In this document: positions 1 through 11,069 of the stretch, one piece after another | Layout of the letters: each line of letters starts with the position of its first letter | How positions within the stretch are numbered: the stretch's first letter is position 1 | DNA from: Incurvaria masculella | Lineage: Eukaryota; Arthropoda; Insecta; Lepidoptera; Incurvariidae | NCBI GenBank assembly: GCA_946894095.1 | Contig: OX335642.1 | Location: 16,131,021-16,195,020 of the forward strand | Length of the DNA stretch: 64,000 bases | Direction: 5' to 3' | The notes under the pieces: model-generated | Seen by the model: the letters and a program-made list of their open reading frames with translations, nothing else | Told to the model about the DNA's origin: nothing | The model's database searches: none | Position numbers and translations under genes: made by a program

Positions 1-898
1 ACAACCTTTGAACAGTCATTTAGGAAATTTGGAAGGTGTTTGAGGATTTCTTCTTCTTTTTCTTCTTTGTACAGAGGCTCAAGCCCTCTCTATGGCAACT
101 GATCTGATTCTGATGCTAAATCATCCAAGGTCACCCTTGAAAATGAGAGAAACCGAAGAAACCCTACTGTTTTTCATTGGACTTTCACGTGGTTGGAGAC
201 GCCGGCTTTTATTATTCTTCCACCAAGTACTGATTAGCTTAATCCTCACATTAAAGGGCATTTCTTCTCTTCTGGCAATCGATACAAGTCCAAAATAATC
301 AATTCTTTAGTAATAAAGGTCCTTTAAATGTCGATTAAAATAAATCACCACTTGGTGAAAACCAGGCTTATAAGGATATTTTCTTGATGGTCTTATATAA
401 CAAATAAAAACAAAAAATATTCTCAACAAAGGATATAAATAAAGATTGAGAAGAGCGCTAACGCAACCCTAATACTCGACGCTCGCGCGCCGTGTTCTTA
501 CATCTTTGTAAAAATCCAAACCCTTTTTAAGGCACTTTTTATCCTTTTTTGTCTCTTTCAATTTGGAGGAAGCCTTTTTAATGGAATTCGGAGGTTTTTT
601 GAAAAATGATCAATGACAGCCTTACAATGATGGAATATTGGATTATTATTTTTTTCTCTCCAAAAAGGGGACCTCCGAGGTCCATTATGTGAGGAAACAA
701 TGGGGTGGGCGGTGCGACTCCACAACTCTGGGCATTCTGGGGGTCGTCGACCTCCCGATGTTCCTGTTGTGATCCTTGTTGATAGGAGACTTCAAACCAA
801 TCTGTCAATATGCTTCGTTAGAGACTAAAGTAGGCTCGATATACTTGATATCAGAATATGTTATCTTAGTTAAGCTTTACGAGTAGATACGTATACGC
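1..898. other. Intergenic DNA, nothing recognised
   Basis: AT-rich with short open frames lacking coding character; no repeat or gene identified. Confidence 0.5.
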
Positions 899-936
899 GA
901 AGCCGGTGGGTTACTAGCGACACCCGCCGGTTTCGC
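899..936. repeat. Short imperfect inverted repeat
   Basis: cgaagccggtgggt and acccgccggtttcg face each other across about 10 bp. Probably a fragment of a dispersed repeat next to the palindromic MITE. Confidence 0.4.
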
Positions 937-1027
937 ACGGGAAGCCAGATTACTTCCGATGGGTTACCAAAGTAAATTAACTCTCCGGATTTACACTCAA
1001 GTGAGTGAATAAATCTGACGAAGGAAA

Positions 1028-1248
1028 TTACTATGGTAAATAACTCGCAAGGTGAATAGCAAGTGATCAGGCAAATGAGTGAACAAATCTGACGTTTAGT
1101 TTCATTTCGTAGCATGTCGACTGGCAAATTTCAGTCCACTTGGCCGAATTACACGTCGTTTGACAGTTAGCATGGTACGAAATGCAACTAAACGTCAGAT
1201 TTAATCTCTCACTTGCTTGTTACCTGGCGAGTTAATTTCCCATGGTAA
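1028..1248. mobile_element. Palindromic MITE, copy 1
   Basis: Ends ctatggtaaataactcgc and gcgagttaatttcccatgg are inverted repeats, and the inner arms aaatctgacgtttagtttca / aactaaacgtcagattta also pair. The whole ~220-bp unit folds back on itself around a loop with ttacacgtcgtttgacagtt. No coding capacity. Related copies are at 8849-9036 and about 54944-55114. Confidence 0.75.
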
Positions 1249-1792
1249 GCCACCGGAGGAAAGGAACTGACTGTCCTGCGCTACCGTTAGTTATTATCAC
1301 TATAGCGTGGCTGGCTACGCTGCCGCTATACGGTCGAGTCTCGATGGCCACTCCCGTCCTTACTTGCTCGACGGGTGCTATAGCCACCCATGTCCAGTTC
1401 CGCAAAATGTTTTAATGCATTTCAACTTCTAGCGGGGCGTTCGCGCGCGCACTTTCCGTCGCCATCTTCCCTCGCGGCCGAAGGAAGCGTGGCGCGTGCG
1501 TCGCGCACAAAGAAGTCACGGCTCCACGGCCCCGCATTCTTCGTCGCGTATTCATAATTCATAAAGCTTATATAATAATTAAACAATAAGGATATTCGTA
1601 CGAGTTGCGCGGACACCGAACATGCGCGCTCAGCTCGGGCGCTGGCGTACGGTCGGCAGGGAAGGCAGCCCGTGTGGGTTCTTTAGCCCACTATGCTTAA
1701 ACTGCCACTGCCATGTTAAAAAAAATGTTATGTTACTTTGTCAATAGTAACTAGGCCGAAAGTGTATTATTAGAATTTTATGTAGGTACATA

Positions 1793-2305
1793 CAGGGTGT
1801 CCCGGTTCCTGACGATAAACCGGGAGGTGGTGATAGCCCACATCACTACTAGCCTAAAGCGAGAAAAAAATTTAGATAAAAGTTTTTAGATTTCGAGATA
1901 TGAGCAATTCTTTTATTTTTCAAAAATCGCCGTCTCGGTGTGGTCTTTTTAGTTTTTTGGATACTAAAATGTAAGTTATCCAGATAAAAAAAATACTTTA
2001 TAATAGCTCAATAACGGCGCTTTAAGTTATTATAATCGCAAGACTTATAACTTTCAGGATAAATTATTAAAAAACAGTAAAAACAATTTTTTTTTAATTT
2101 AATTTTTTTTTTTCCAAACTTTAATGCATCACACTGAAAAAATTACTAACTAATACTTAAACCTAATAACTTAAAACTAATACTTTTGATTTTGTATGGC
2201 ACATCTGTAAATATTACGATCCTAACTAAAATAAGAGCCAATTTTCACACATTCTATACTACCCAAACGAAATCATTGAAGGTGGCGAGTATCAAAATTG
2301 ATGCG
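1793..2305 (+). repeat. Left long terminal inverted repeat of the mariner-like element
   Basis: Matches the reverse complement of 3993-4539 over most of its length, including ccgggaggtggtgatagccc at the outer end and ggtggcgagtatcaaaattg at the inner end. Confidence 0.88.
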
Positions 2306-2706
2306 GCTGGCAAGCTATTATTGTGTGAATTCCAGTCTATTCAATAACGTCATGCTAAAAGTGATTGATATTACAACTATTTAAATATGGTCGAAACTTT
2401 ATTTAGTGGATATGTTACTTTTATCATTATCATATCATACTTTTACTAAATTTTTAAATTTTTTACAGGTAGTCCTGCTGCTCGCTCCCACATCCCTTCC
2501 CTTATCTCGTCAGTTCGTTTCTCTACTTTCGCTCGCCTCGCTCGTGTTTTTATGCTCTGCTATCGATAAAGACTACTGACCATTGCTGTGCCCCAAGGAC
2601 GTTGAAACTGTGTTTGTGACTTGGACTTGTTGATTGTGAATTACTCGGATTGCCGACCATTGCTGTGCTCTCCGGACTTTGTTAGGACTTGATATTGTGA
2701 GTGACA

Positions 2707-3767
2707 ATGCCGTATTGTTATTCTCCCCTTCAGTACGCAAACATGCACTTTATTTACGGCGAATGTCATGAAAATGCAAATGCTGCAGCTAGACTCTATC
2801 GCCAGCGATATGAAAATGAGGAGAGGTATCCTGACTACCGGGTATTTATTAATTTACATCGCTCTATCGCTGAAGGCCACGTTCCTGGAGTGCAACGTAA
2901 CGTGGATGGAGGAAATGTAGTTGACTCCGACGTCGAAGACGAAGTACTGGCATGTGTGACTGAAAATCCAGACACTTCTCTCCGTGATATTGAGAGGAAT
3001 ACCGGAATACCGAAATCGGTTGCACATCGAGTACTGAAAGTACACAGATACCACCCATTCCACGTACAAAGAGTGCAAAAACTAATGCCACGCGATTACG
3101 CACCAAGAGTGGCATTTTGTCAACAGATGTTGGAGAGACACGCAGCTGATCCAGAATTTTTTAACAAGATTCTTTGGACGGACGAGAGTACATTTAAAAA
3201 AGACGGATTCATGAACATGCACAACTTACATCAGTGGAGCGTAGCGAATCCGCACGCCACAAGAGCAGACCGATCGCAGTATCAATTTAAAATCAACTTA
3301 TGGTGCGGTATTATTAATGGCCAGGTGGTCGGGCTGCTGTATTAAACGCCCAATATTATTTACATTTTCTTAGGAACGAGTTGGATGGCCTTTTAGAAGA
3401 CAACCCCTTAGCTACAAGAAAAGTTATGTGGCTGCAAAACGACGGATGTCCTGCCCACTACGCCCGGCCAGTTAGAGATCATTTGGATGAAGAATTTCTC
3501 GGTAGATGGATTGGACGACTTGGACCAATTTTGTGGCCGGCACGCTCACCAGATTTAAATCCCATGGATTTTTTTTATTGGGGATACCTAAAAGAAAAAG
3601 TGTATCATAAAGAGATCGAAACAGTCGAAGATCTTCGTCATCGCATCAATGCCGCCGCCGAACAATGCAACCGACTCAATATGGCACGTAACATCACACG
3701 ATCATTCGTAAGAAGATGCCGCACTTGTATCCGTGCACGTGGTGCTCAATTTGAACACTTGTTGTAA
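2707..3767 (+). pseudogene. DD41D mariner-like transposase, one frameshift
   Basis: Transposase catalyses cut-and-paste movement through three acidic residues. From ATG 2707 the N-terminus has an HTH-like DNA-binding region (ANAAARLYRQRYENEERY, then SLRDIERNTGIPKSVAHRV). Catalytic Asp 1 is at 3181 (ILWTDEST). In the second frame are Asp 2 at 3441 (QNDGCPAH) and Asp 3 at 3567 (SPDLNPMDFF), with 41 residues between them. The first frame stops at 3345 while the second is already open, so a net one-base loss near 3330 breaks the gene. All three Asp are present, which points to recent inactivation. Confidence 0.88.
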
Positions 3768-3834
3768 GGTTTGTGTAATAAATCAACATTAAAAATATCT
3801 GTTTTTTATTTAAGCTTTGTAGTGATGGAGATAT

Positions 3835-3918
3835 TGGTGGTGATGGTGATAGATCAGCACAAGACTGAAATTAAACTGGTGGTGATGGTGATAGATCAGC
3901 ACAAGACTGAAATTAAAC
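3835..3918 (+). repeat. Perfect 42-bp tandem duplication
   Basis: Two identical adjacent copies beginning tggtggtgatggtgatagat (3835-3876 and 3877-3918), just inside the right TIR and downstream of the transposase. The identity implies a recent duplication. Confidence 0.92.
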
Positions 3919-3992
3919 AAAGTTGTAGTTGTAGTAAAGTTTTTGATTGAATACCCAGTGTATGCACTCATAACACTCATTAATGTTTCTAG

Positions 3993-4539
3993 CTGCATCA
4001 ATTTTGATACTCGCCACCTTCAAAGATTTCGTTTGGGTAGTATTGAATGTGTGAAAATTGGTTCTTATTTTAGTTAGGATCGTAATATTTACAGATGTGC
4101 CAAACAAAATCAAAAGTATTATACCATTTCAGAAACGGCATTAAATGCGCCAACTTTCGAATAGACGTGCCAGATATCCATGGTACAATTTTTTTTCAGT
4201 GTGATGCATTAAAGTTTGGAAAAAAAAATGAAATAAAAAAAAAATTGTTTTTACTTTTTTTTAATAATTTATCCTGAAAGTTATAAGTCTTGCGATTATA
4301 ATAACTTAAAGCGCCGTTATTGAGCTATTATAAAGTTTTTTTTTTATCTGGATAACTTACATTTTAGTATCCAAAAAACTAAAAAGACCACACCGAGACG
4401 GCGATTTTTGAAAAATAAAAGAATTGCTCATATCTCGAAATCTAAAAAACTTTTATCTAAATTTTTTTCTCGCTTTAGGCTAGTAGTTATGTGGGCTATC
4501 ACCACCTCCCGGTTTATCGTCAGGAACCGGGACACCCTG
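3993..4539 (-). repeat. Right long terminal inverted repeat of the mariner-like element
   Basis: Mirror of the left arm but with about 70 bp of unmatched sequence near 4125-4195 (gccaactttcgaatagacg region) where the left arm carries a different, shorter AT-rich stretch. Confidence 0.88.
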
Positions 4540-4541
4540 TA

Positions 4542-5035
4542 TATTACGGTTTAGTCGCGAAGTCGGTTGAAGTCCGAATTTATTTTTCGTTTAGATGTTA
4601 TTTTGTTTCTATAGTTGTATCCATTTTAAGTACGATATATATGTAGACGTCTAGAAAGAAAAGAGTCTTAACCTATTTATAGAATAACTGTTCGTCTGAA
4701 ACTATAATAAAAGTTATACTTTTATGTAGCTGCGACCGTACATAATTCAAAATGAACGCATTTACATATATTGCATATTGCAAACACCGCATCCCCGAAA
4801 AAAATGGATGCCATGTCAGGCAGACCTTTCCTTTATAAGCACGTATTTGGAAGTGAGAAAATAGGATGCTGTTTACATGTTTTTAATAATTTCTTCAAGA
4901 GCAGTAGAAATAGGTTTCCCATGAAAGTTAGCTTCAAAAAAGTTGACCAGTGTATGAAAATGTAGAAATTTTTTATTAATTCCTAATCACTTCAATTCTT
5001 ACACATACATAGTTACATACATTCATACCTTCACG
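4542..5035. other. Intergenic DNA, nothing recognised
   Basis: AT-rich flank right of the mariner-like element; no coding pattern. Confidence 0.5.
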
Positions 5036-5160
5036 TCGCTTTCCCGGATGGGTAGGCAGAGCGCCATACAATAAGATCACAGCACCCCTCTTTTGCTTCA
5101 TCTACAGGCATACATCTTTTCATACATGCTTTACGATTACGGGTGCTGTATATCTGACCT
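5036..5160 (+). repeat. Unclassified dispersed repeat, copy A
   Basis: Contains gggtaggcagagcgccatac, then catacatcttttcatacatg. The same blocks occur reversed at 40136-40275 and in part at 25185-25225. Confidence 0.6.
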
Positions 5161-5479
5161 TTCCGAAGTAATACATCGATCCATTCAGTTCTCGATACTG
5201 ATTAACCCCTCAAAGGGTCAAACATTAATTTAATTACATCCTAACCTAAATAAACCGAATCCTTAAATTAACACCGGGCTTTTGCTCCGACCGTACATAA
5301 TTCAAAATAAACGCATTTATATTGCAATGGTAATGCATTATTTTGCATACGAAGCTACGGGTAAAGTTCACCTCATCGCTAAAGTCGCATCGTACCAGGT
5401 TCGAGTACTTGGTGGTACATCCTACACTTGTTTATACATACCTAATTATAGTGCATACTGCATACTAATTTGACGATAA

Positions 5480-5760
5480 ACACTGATATTTTTAGGGTTC
5501 CGTACCAAAAGGGTGAAAACGGAACCCTATTACTAAGCCTCCGCTGTCCGTCCGTCCATCCGTCTCATGAACCATAATGGGTAGAGAGCTGATTTTTTCA
5601 TAGAGTGTGTATTTATTTTGCCGTTATGACAACCACTAGGTAAAATTAAAAAATTATAATAATTAAAGGGGGTCCCATACAGATAACCTGATTTTTTTGT
5701 GTTAAATCTTGTATGGTACGGAACCCTTCGTGTGCGGGTTCCACTCGCACTTGGACGGTT
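5480..5760 (+). repeat. Lepidopteran-type dispersed repeat (agggttccgtacc family)
   Basis: Opens agggttccgtaccaaaaggg, followed by gaaccctattactaagcctc, tandem ccgt units, and cccatacagataacctg further on. From memory this motif order is widespread in moth and butterfly genomes. It has no ORF and supports the taxonomic guess. Confidence 0.6.
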
Positions 5761-6073
5761 TTTATACACCTGCACATGGATAGCTAATACCACTCCTGCT
5801 AATCCACACATCGCATTCCTGAAGAAATTAAATGCCATGCCAGGACCAGCGTGATCGATCACAACGCCTCCAATTTACCAAAAACGTTCTTGGGATTCCC
5901 CAGAATCCGTAAAAAAGTCCATGCAGCCGTATTTGGATTTGGTTATTTTTTCGAAAATGCACAAATACAAAACTCATCCGGTCAGAAGTTTTCCACTAAC
6001 TCGTGGCTACGAGTTAGTCCTTCATGCGAATGAGATTCAATCGCTACTCCCGTCCTGCCGTGTTTCCGAAATG

Positions 6074-7180
6074 TATTTTTTTAAAGCAGTATTGCCAGCG
6101 ATAACGAAAGACCAAAGGTTTTCTAAAAAGCCATCGCCTCGCGAAACTACGCTCAGCAAAGTACCTGCGCAGCTGATTGGCGGGCTACTGCAGAGCTATC
6201 GAGATTTTTTCAAATTACGTTTAAAACTCCCAAGTTTTAGGTGTGAGGAAACCTACAGCTTGGGAATTTACAGCCAGCAGACAGCTCCATAACCTGTAGA
6301 GCAAATAAATGAATTTGTTAAACGGTTCGTTCTTAAAAAGCCACAAAAGTGGGTGCTTTGATTCTCTGAGGCGCGTGCTCCGGATATAGGTTGGATGGGT
6401 TGAAATAAGGGATGCAAGTTCCAAAGAGTAGGTAAGGTAACTACAACACTAATTTTCATGAAATAGACCTGTTTCTAAATTCTTCAATGTTGTCATTTAA
6501 GAACCAGATTTAAAACGGAAACATTTTATAATAAATATATAATTTTTATCTTGCATACTATAAACACTTTTTTTATTACATTATTTTTTCCTTACTTTCG
6601 TTACTTAGTTTATTCATGTTTTGTTTGTATAGGTACCTGATACACATCTTTTTAGTTTTGTCTGATTGATATGTATTTCATCTACCATCTATGTACTGAA
6701 CTGTCAGTGTAATAATAATAATAACAAGAAGAAGAAAAACTATTATTATTATTTTGTTATTAATTTTATAAAAAGTAATTGTAAATTTTTTTTTTCGGAT
6801 CCAAGCTTGTAAGGTCTAAGCTTGATTTATTTTATTTGATAATTTTTATGTGTGACCGTTTGAATCCAAATTAAATGAAAAAAAAAACGTCTCTTGGTCA
6901 TCAACCGCCGTCATCAAAGGTGGTTGTGGGTCCCCAACAAGAAGGGCCTTTCCGAGCTGTATTGAGTTTCAAGGACGCCAACAGTCACTGGGGATTACTT
7001 CTCAGATGTGGCTACATTATTCTATTTCTAATATACTAATCTGCGATTGGGATATGAGAAGTAGTTGCACCGGTGAAAATTATCTTCTGAAACGGTATAG
7101 AATGTCTTTTTTTTTCCACGCAATTTTTGCCGTGGATTTCATAAAATGGGTTTCCATGTCTTTGGTGATGTCGTTACCAT
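6074..7180 (-). mobile_element. Decayed LINE fragment, same family as the 13-kb LINE, interrupted
   Basis: 6108-6430 matches the 3' end of the 13029-16250 element (ELASLISTHPTYIRSTRLRE on the minus strand), and 6915-7170 matches the next upstream segment (plus strand gtgggtccccaac..., ...accggtgaaaa...). Where the intact copy has ~67 bp between these pieces, this one has ~480 bp, so something was inserted at 6431-6910. Full of stops and indels; old relic. Confidence 0.75.
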
Positions 7181-7619
7181 ACAAAATAAAAAGAAGTAAA
7201 AGTTCTTTATTTCTGGAACTCTTCATGACTCCGTTTGATGCATACAATTTTCTGTATATGCATGTAGTAATTAGCAGCTGTAGAAATGCGTTTCCTGAAG
7301 AAAGTGTGTGGAGTGAGTGTACCGGACAAGTTCTACAATAGTAGGATTTAAAAAGCATTGTCAACTGAACGAAGACACACCTGACGAGAATAGAGAAAGG
7401 TATCTTGAAGTGGTTTGTACATTTAGAGCGCCGTAGTGACGAAAGAATGACGAAACGGAAATACAAACCGGAAGTGAGTGAGTGGAAGTTTTGTTCCCAG
7501 GCGTCCTAGAAGTCCGGACGCTCGACATCGAATGCTCGTTGCACCAAATGACGTCATGTAGTTCTTACGTTTCGTTGGAATTCGAGAAGATCAGCGTAAA
7601 CATATGTACAGGGTTATTT

Positions 7620-7836
7620 TACTCGCAATTTCGAGTTCGTGAAAAACGGACGAGCGGCCGTTCTGGTATTGCCGTATCTCTCAAATATGCAGAGTTAGTG
7701 TGTATAAACAAGTGCTGCGAATTCAAATCGGTTCTAAGTCCGTGTTTCTGCTCGCTCACTAACTTTGCACATTTTATAATACGGCAATACCAAAACGGCC
7801 ACTCTTCCGTTTTACTCGAACTCGTAATTGTGAGTG
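7620..7836. mobile_element. MITE with ~57-bp terminal inverted repeats
   Basis: 7621-7677 (actcgcaatttcgagttcgt ... tattgccgtat) is the reverse complement, with few mismatches, of 7780-7836 (atacggcaataccaaaacgg ... cgtaattgtgagt). The ~100 bp between them has no ORF of its own. The apparent overlapping ORFs on both strands are products of the inverted repeat. Confidence 0.75.
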
Positions 7837-7859
7837 TAAGTAAGTAAGCTCGGTCAGGA

Positions 7860-7955
7860 GTGAGCGAATTCGTAAGCGCGCTGACCGGCAAGCGCTACCG
7901 TTGCCGCTATACGGCTGATTTTCGGTAGCCACTCCGGTCCTTACTCGATGAAAAA
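7860..7955. repeat. Dispersed repeat shared with 1290-1370
   Basis: gctaccgttgccgctatacg and tagccactccggtccttact here correspond to gctacgctgccgctatacgg and ggccactcccgtccttactt at 1312-1366. Unclassified. Confidence 0.5.
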
Positions 7956-8039
7956 ATAAAATAAAATATTGACTTGAGACCTCGTAATGACTACGCACGA
8001 CATTTAAATCACTGCCAGCGAACATTACACGCGAAGGCA

Positions 8040-8848
8040 AGTTTCCACGCACCGTGATTCGCCCTGCTCCGTATGTAGATAATTTCTACTACAATGTTTT
8101 ACGATTTACAAGCAAAATGGCTGCACAACTCAGGGTAGAGAGGCGGAGCGGGAGTTATCCATACATATGGATTTTATGAAACGGGTCATTAGCCGGACGA
8201 GTGGAGTAGCCTCCACTCATTAGAATTGATTTAATTTTCCAATTCACCGTTATTAAATTGGTTTTGTACTGGATTTGGGCAGTTACAGAATATATGCGTT
8301 TTATTAGGGGATATTTGCAGAATGTTTTGAAAACTTACGGTTTTCCGGTGTGTAATGCCGTGGTTGGCCGACATGTTTCGCCTCCAACGACGGAAGCATC
8401 GCCAGAGCCACTGCGTTGACCCGGTGTTACGTCTGACAGCCCGGCTCGTCAAACGGTTACTGGCGGTCGTCGGCTGCGAAGATTGTAGGTGTGGGTAGGT
8501 TCGGGCTGCCTCGTGGATGCGGGTAGTTGTCAATTTGCTGCACCATAGACATATAGGGCTCCGTTCACACTTAGCTAACGGTGTCAGCTGGTGCCACTGT
8601 GGCTTGTGTGCCCATCGGTCTATGTTGAGCAAGTATTGGAGTACAAGACGGAGAGAGTCCTTCCCTTAATTCACATTTGTGCTCGTTTGACCGCATTTTT
8701 TACTGTTGCTAGCAAAACATCTGGCCCCAAATTGGTGATTTCTGCCTTAATGTTGGCTTTAAAACTTGCAAGGTTTGTGGTTTGTTGTGGTAAACGCGAG
8801 ATTTTAAAAATCCCCAAGTGAACAGTTTGGTACTGCTGGATCTATTGG
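8040..8848. other. Intergenic stretch, partly unclassified repeat
   Basis: 8340-8500 contains acatgtttcgcctccaacga and a GC-rich block unlike its AT-rich surroundings; it looks like a TE piece but I cannot assign it. No supported gene. Confidence 0.3.
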
Positions 8849-9036
8849 TTACAATGGTAAATTAACTCGCAAGGTGAATCGCCAAGCGAGTGCGGGTGTA
8901 ATCTGATGTTTACTTCGTACATTGTTAATTTTCGTTCGATGCTAACTGGTAAATTTCATTTCACTTGGCCGAATAACACGTCGTTTGACAGACACTCATT
9001 TACCTGTTGACCCAGCGAGTAAATTTACCATGGTAA
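8849..9036. mobile_element. Palindromic MITE, copy 2
   Basis: Starts ttacaatggtaaattaactc and ends gcgagtaaatttaccatggt; it shares the loop block taacacgtcgtttgacag with copy 1. Confidence 0.72.
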
Positions 9037-9578
9037 CCCCTGTGGCCAACCAGTTCAAATCACCAAAACAGGAAATCACACGTTTCGGAAATTGAAGTCT
9101 AAAAATCTCCATATTGTATGAATATTATTTAAGTTTGAGCAGGCAAAGGTTTCGGCGACAAACCAGATTCCCACGGCCACGTAGATGTAGACCTCCACAG
9201 TGGTAGATTTTGTGTCGCATCAGGGACTGAGCCGCGCAGAGGGCAGGCATGACGCTGGGTCTCCAGTAATTTACCTGCCTCCTACTTGGAAAAGTTAAAA
9301 TCAGCTCTGTAGCTTTTAAAACTCACATATAGCTAACACATTCATAGTAGTAGCGGCGGTACCCGGCTTCACTCTTGACAATAACGAAAAGTATTTTTTC
9401 CGCCTACAATGTCGCCTATGTCACTCTCCAGTTCATATATACACAGTAAAAATCACGCCGGTCACCTGCTACATTGCTGCGTGATGAACGACAAAAGAAC
9501 CAACACACTTTTCAATTTGTAAAAATAGTCGGGTGTGTTTTGAATTGCTGCGGCAACGTTAGCATTTACATAAAACCA

Positions 9579-10788
9579 ATGTCGGAAAATAATGTATTCA
9601 GAGAGAACCTGTCAAAACTGAGTACGAGATTAGTACTGGAACAACAACGGAACAACACTAACGAAACAAATACCGGTTTAGTCCGGAGGATTAAAGTTAG
9701 TCCGCTCACTCTGAATACGGCTGAAGATATTTACTTTCGTGTACAGAATCATCTCTTTTCCGATCGTACTACTGTTTCTCTGAAAACTGTAAAGGTGAAT
9801 AGATTGTGCGTGTGGCCACCCAATCTATTTCGTGCCTCAAGGCCGGTACTTGGCCACTCCATAGCCGGCCCTGTGCGAAGGCCGCGATGTATAAATCCTC
9901 CGCGAGCGACGTATATCGATTTATGCCGATACTCGATAATTAAAAACAATCCGCCATATTGCCTTTTTGTCTCTTGTTTTATTCCCGTTTTCGAGTCGGG
10001 CTCTCATTTGATTGTTGTTTTTTGAGTTTTTTCTTGTGAGATTCAAAAGGAATTGTCGTCTTTTGGCGGTTGTTTTTGAGCACTGAGGCCGGTTCGCTGC
10101 GACGCGCACCGCGACGTGAGAGGAGGGCTGTCGGTTATAATTTTTGTGACGTTTGAGGTGAGCGAAGTGGCGGCGGTTGAAGCAAGGCGGTTGCGGTCAG
10201 GGAATGCGCAGTTTCTCATTAAATTATGGCAGAAGTTTATGCTTGTTTCTATTTTATTGGCAAGCTCGTCGAATACGGCACGGCATTGGATTAAGAGCCA
10301 TTTAAGTGTAATTATTAGTTTATTTTGTATTGAATGTATGAGAAGTCAGAAACATGTAAAAAATACAAAAAAATATCAACCAAATATACAAGCCAACTTT
10401 TGGGAAAATATAACATATGTCATTAAATGCACATTGCCAACTTATCAACAAATATCCCGACTTATGGTCGCATACATTTGACATTGCCCGTTGGAAGAAA
10501 TTTATTATGAATGTCGTTATTTTCTTATGATTATTTTACAATAACTTATATTACTTTCGTTGGTAGGTACCTAAATCTAGTGCTGGCTCCGACATCGATC
10601 ATAGTGATTCTTCGGAAAATGATACACGAAAAATCGTGCAAAATAAGATGGCATGTACTGAACTAAGCTCAGACCCACCATCACTAGATTATTTATTTCA
10701 AAATCTTAATTTACTGTCGGATAGTGACGCAGATACTGTTTGTGTAACAACTGTGAGCTCGGCAAGACATCAGGCCATCTTATCCTGA
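9579..10788 (+). CDS. Possible two-exon gene, unknown product (about 145 aa)
   Basis: Exon 1, 9579-9794, begins at an ATG in a good insect context (accaATGTC), MSENNVFRENLSKLSTRL, 72 codons, ending AAG|gtgaat. Exon 2, 10567-10788, follows acceptor gttggtag in the same phase: VPKSSAGSDIDHSDSSEN, then SLDYLFQNLNLLSDSDADT, ending TGA. Exon 2 is acidic and serine-rich; exon 1 is basic and Asn-rich. I do not recognise the protein. A SINE fragment starts immediately after the stop, so the 3' end may be truncated, or a donor inside exon 2 (ACT|gtgagc, 10752) may lead to exons I cannot see. Codon use looks coding and unlike the surrounding repeats. It would run tail-to-tail with twitchin. It could also be a decayed gene or a TE exon. 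Confidence 0.35.
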
Positions 10789-10997
10789 ACCAGATAAACT
10801 ATCCATCGCATTGGATGATAGTTGGTGGAAGCGGTAATGAAAAATTGTCCATTTTTCCCATCCAGTTCTATGTAGCTGTGCTCATAAAGGGAAGGTCCTG
10901 GATTGAACTTATTCCTTCGGGAATGAAGTGTGTGAGACTAATATCATGACTGTGGGTGTGGTATTAGTCATCCATGTCCAGTTGCATAAAAAATAAT
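10789..10997 (+). repeat. SINE family A fragment (tail)
   Basis: Contains catcgcattggatgatag, a ttcccatccagttctatgta block, and the family tail gtggtattagtcatccatgt then ccagttgcataaaaaataat. Confidence 0.7.
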
Positions 10998-11069
10998 AAA
11001 ATCAGGGATGAAGGTCATACTAAAAATGAAAATTATCCTAAAGCGACCACCAAAACCAGAAATAATTTT

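Larger units (their letters stand above)
1793..4539 (+). mobile_element. Mariner-like (DD41D) DNA transposon with ~0.5-kb terminal inverted repeats
   Basis: Both ends begin cagggtgtcccggttcctga (reverse complement at 4520-4539) and each is flanked by TA (1791-1792, 4540-4541), the Tc1/mariner target duplication. The inverted repeats stay recognisable for about 510-550 bp (1793-2305 and 3993-4539). They differ by a block substitution in the inner part: roughly 2140-2190 against 4125-4195. A transposase gene sits between them but is frameshifted, so the copy is probably non-autonomous. Long TIRs are unusual for mariner, which mostly has ~30 bp. The DD41D spacing matches the rosa-like mariner subgroup (family knowledge). 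Confidence 0.9.

Noticed and set aside
3810..4001. Minus-strand frame with tandem NFSLVLIYHHHHQ
   Set aside because: Translation of the 42-bp duplication in the transposon's non-coding part.
7482..8052. Mirrored frames of about 90-121 codons on both strands
   Set aside because: Produced by the inverted repeats of the MITE at 7620-7836.
9816..10481. Open frames at 9816-10025 and 10116-10481 on the plus strand
   Set aside because: They lie in the candidate intron, have no recognisable domain and no coding-like composition. The frame after 9794 continues only by chance.
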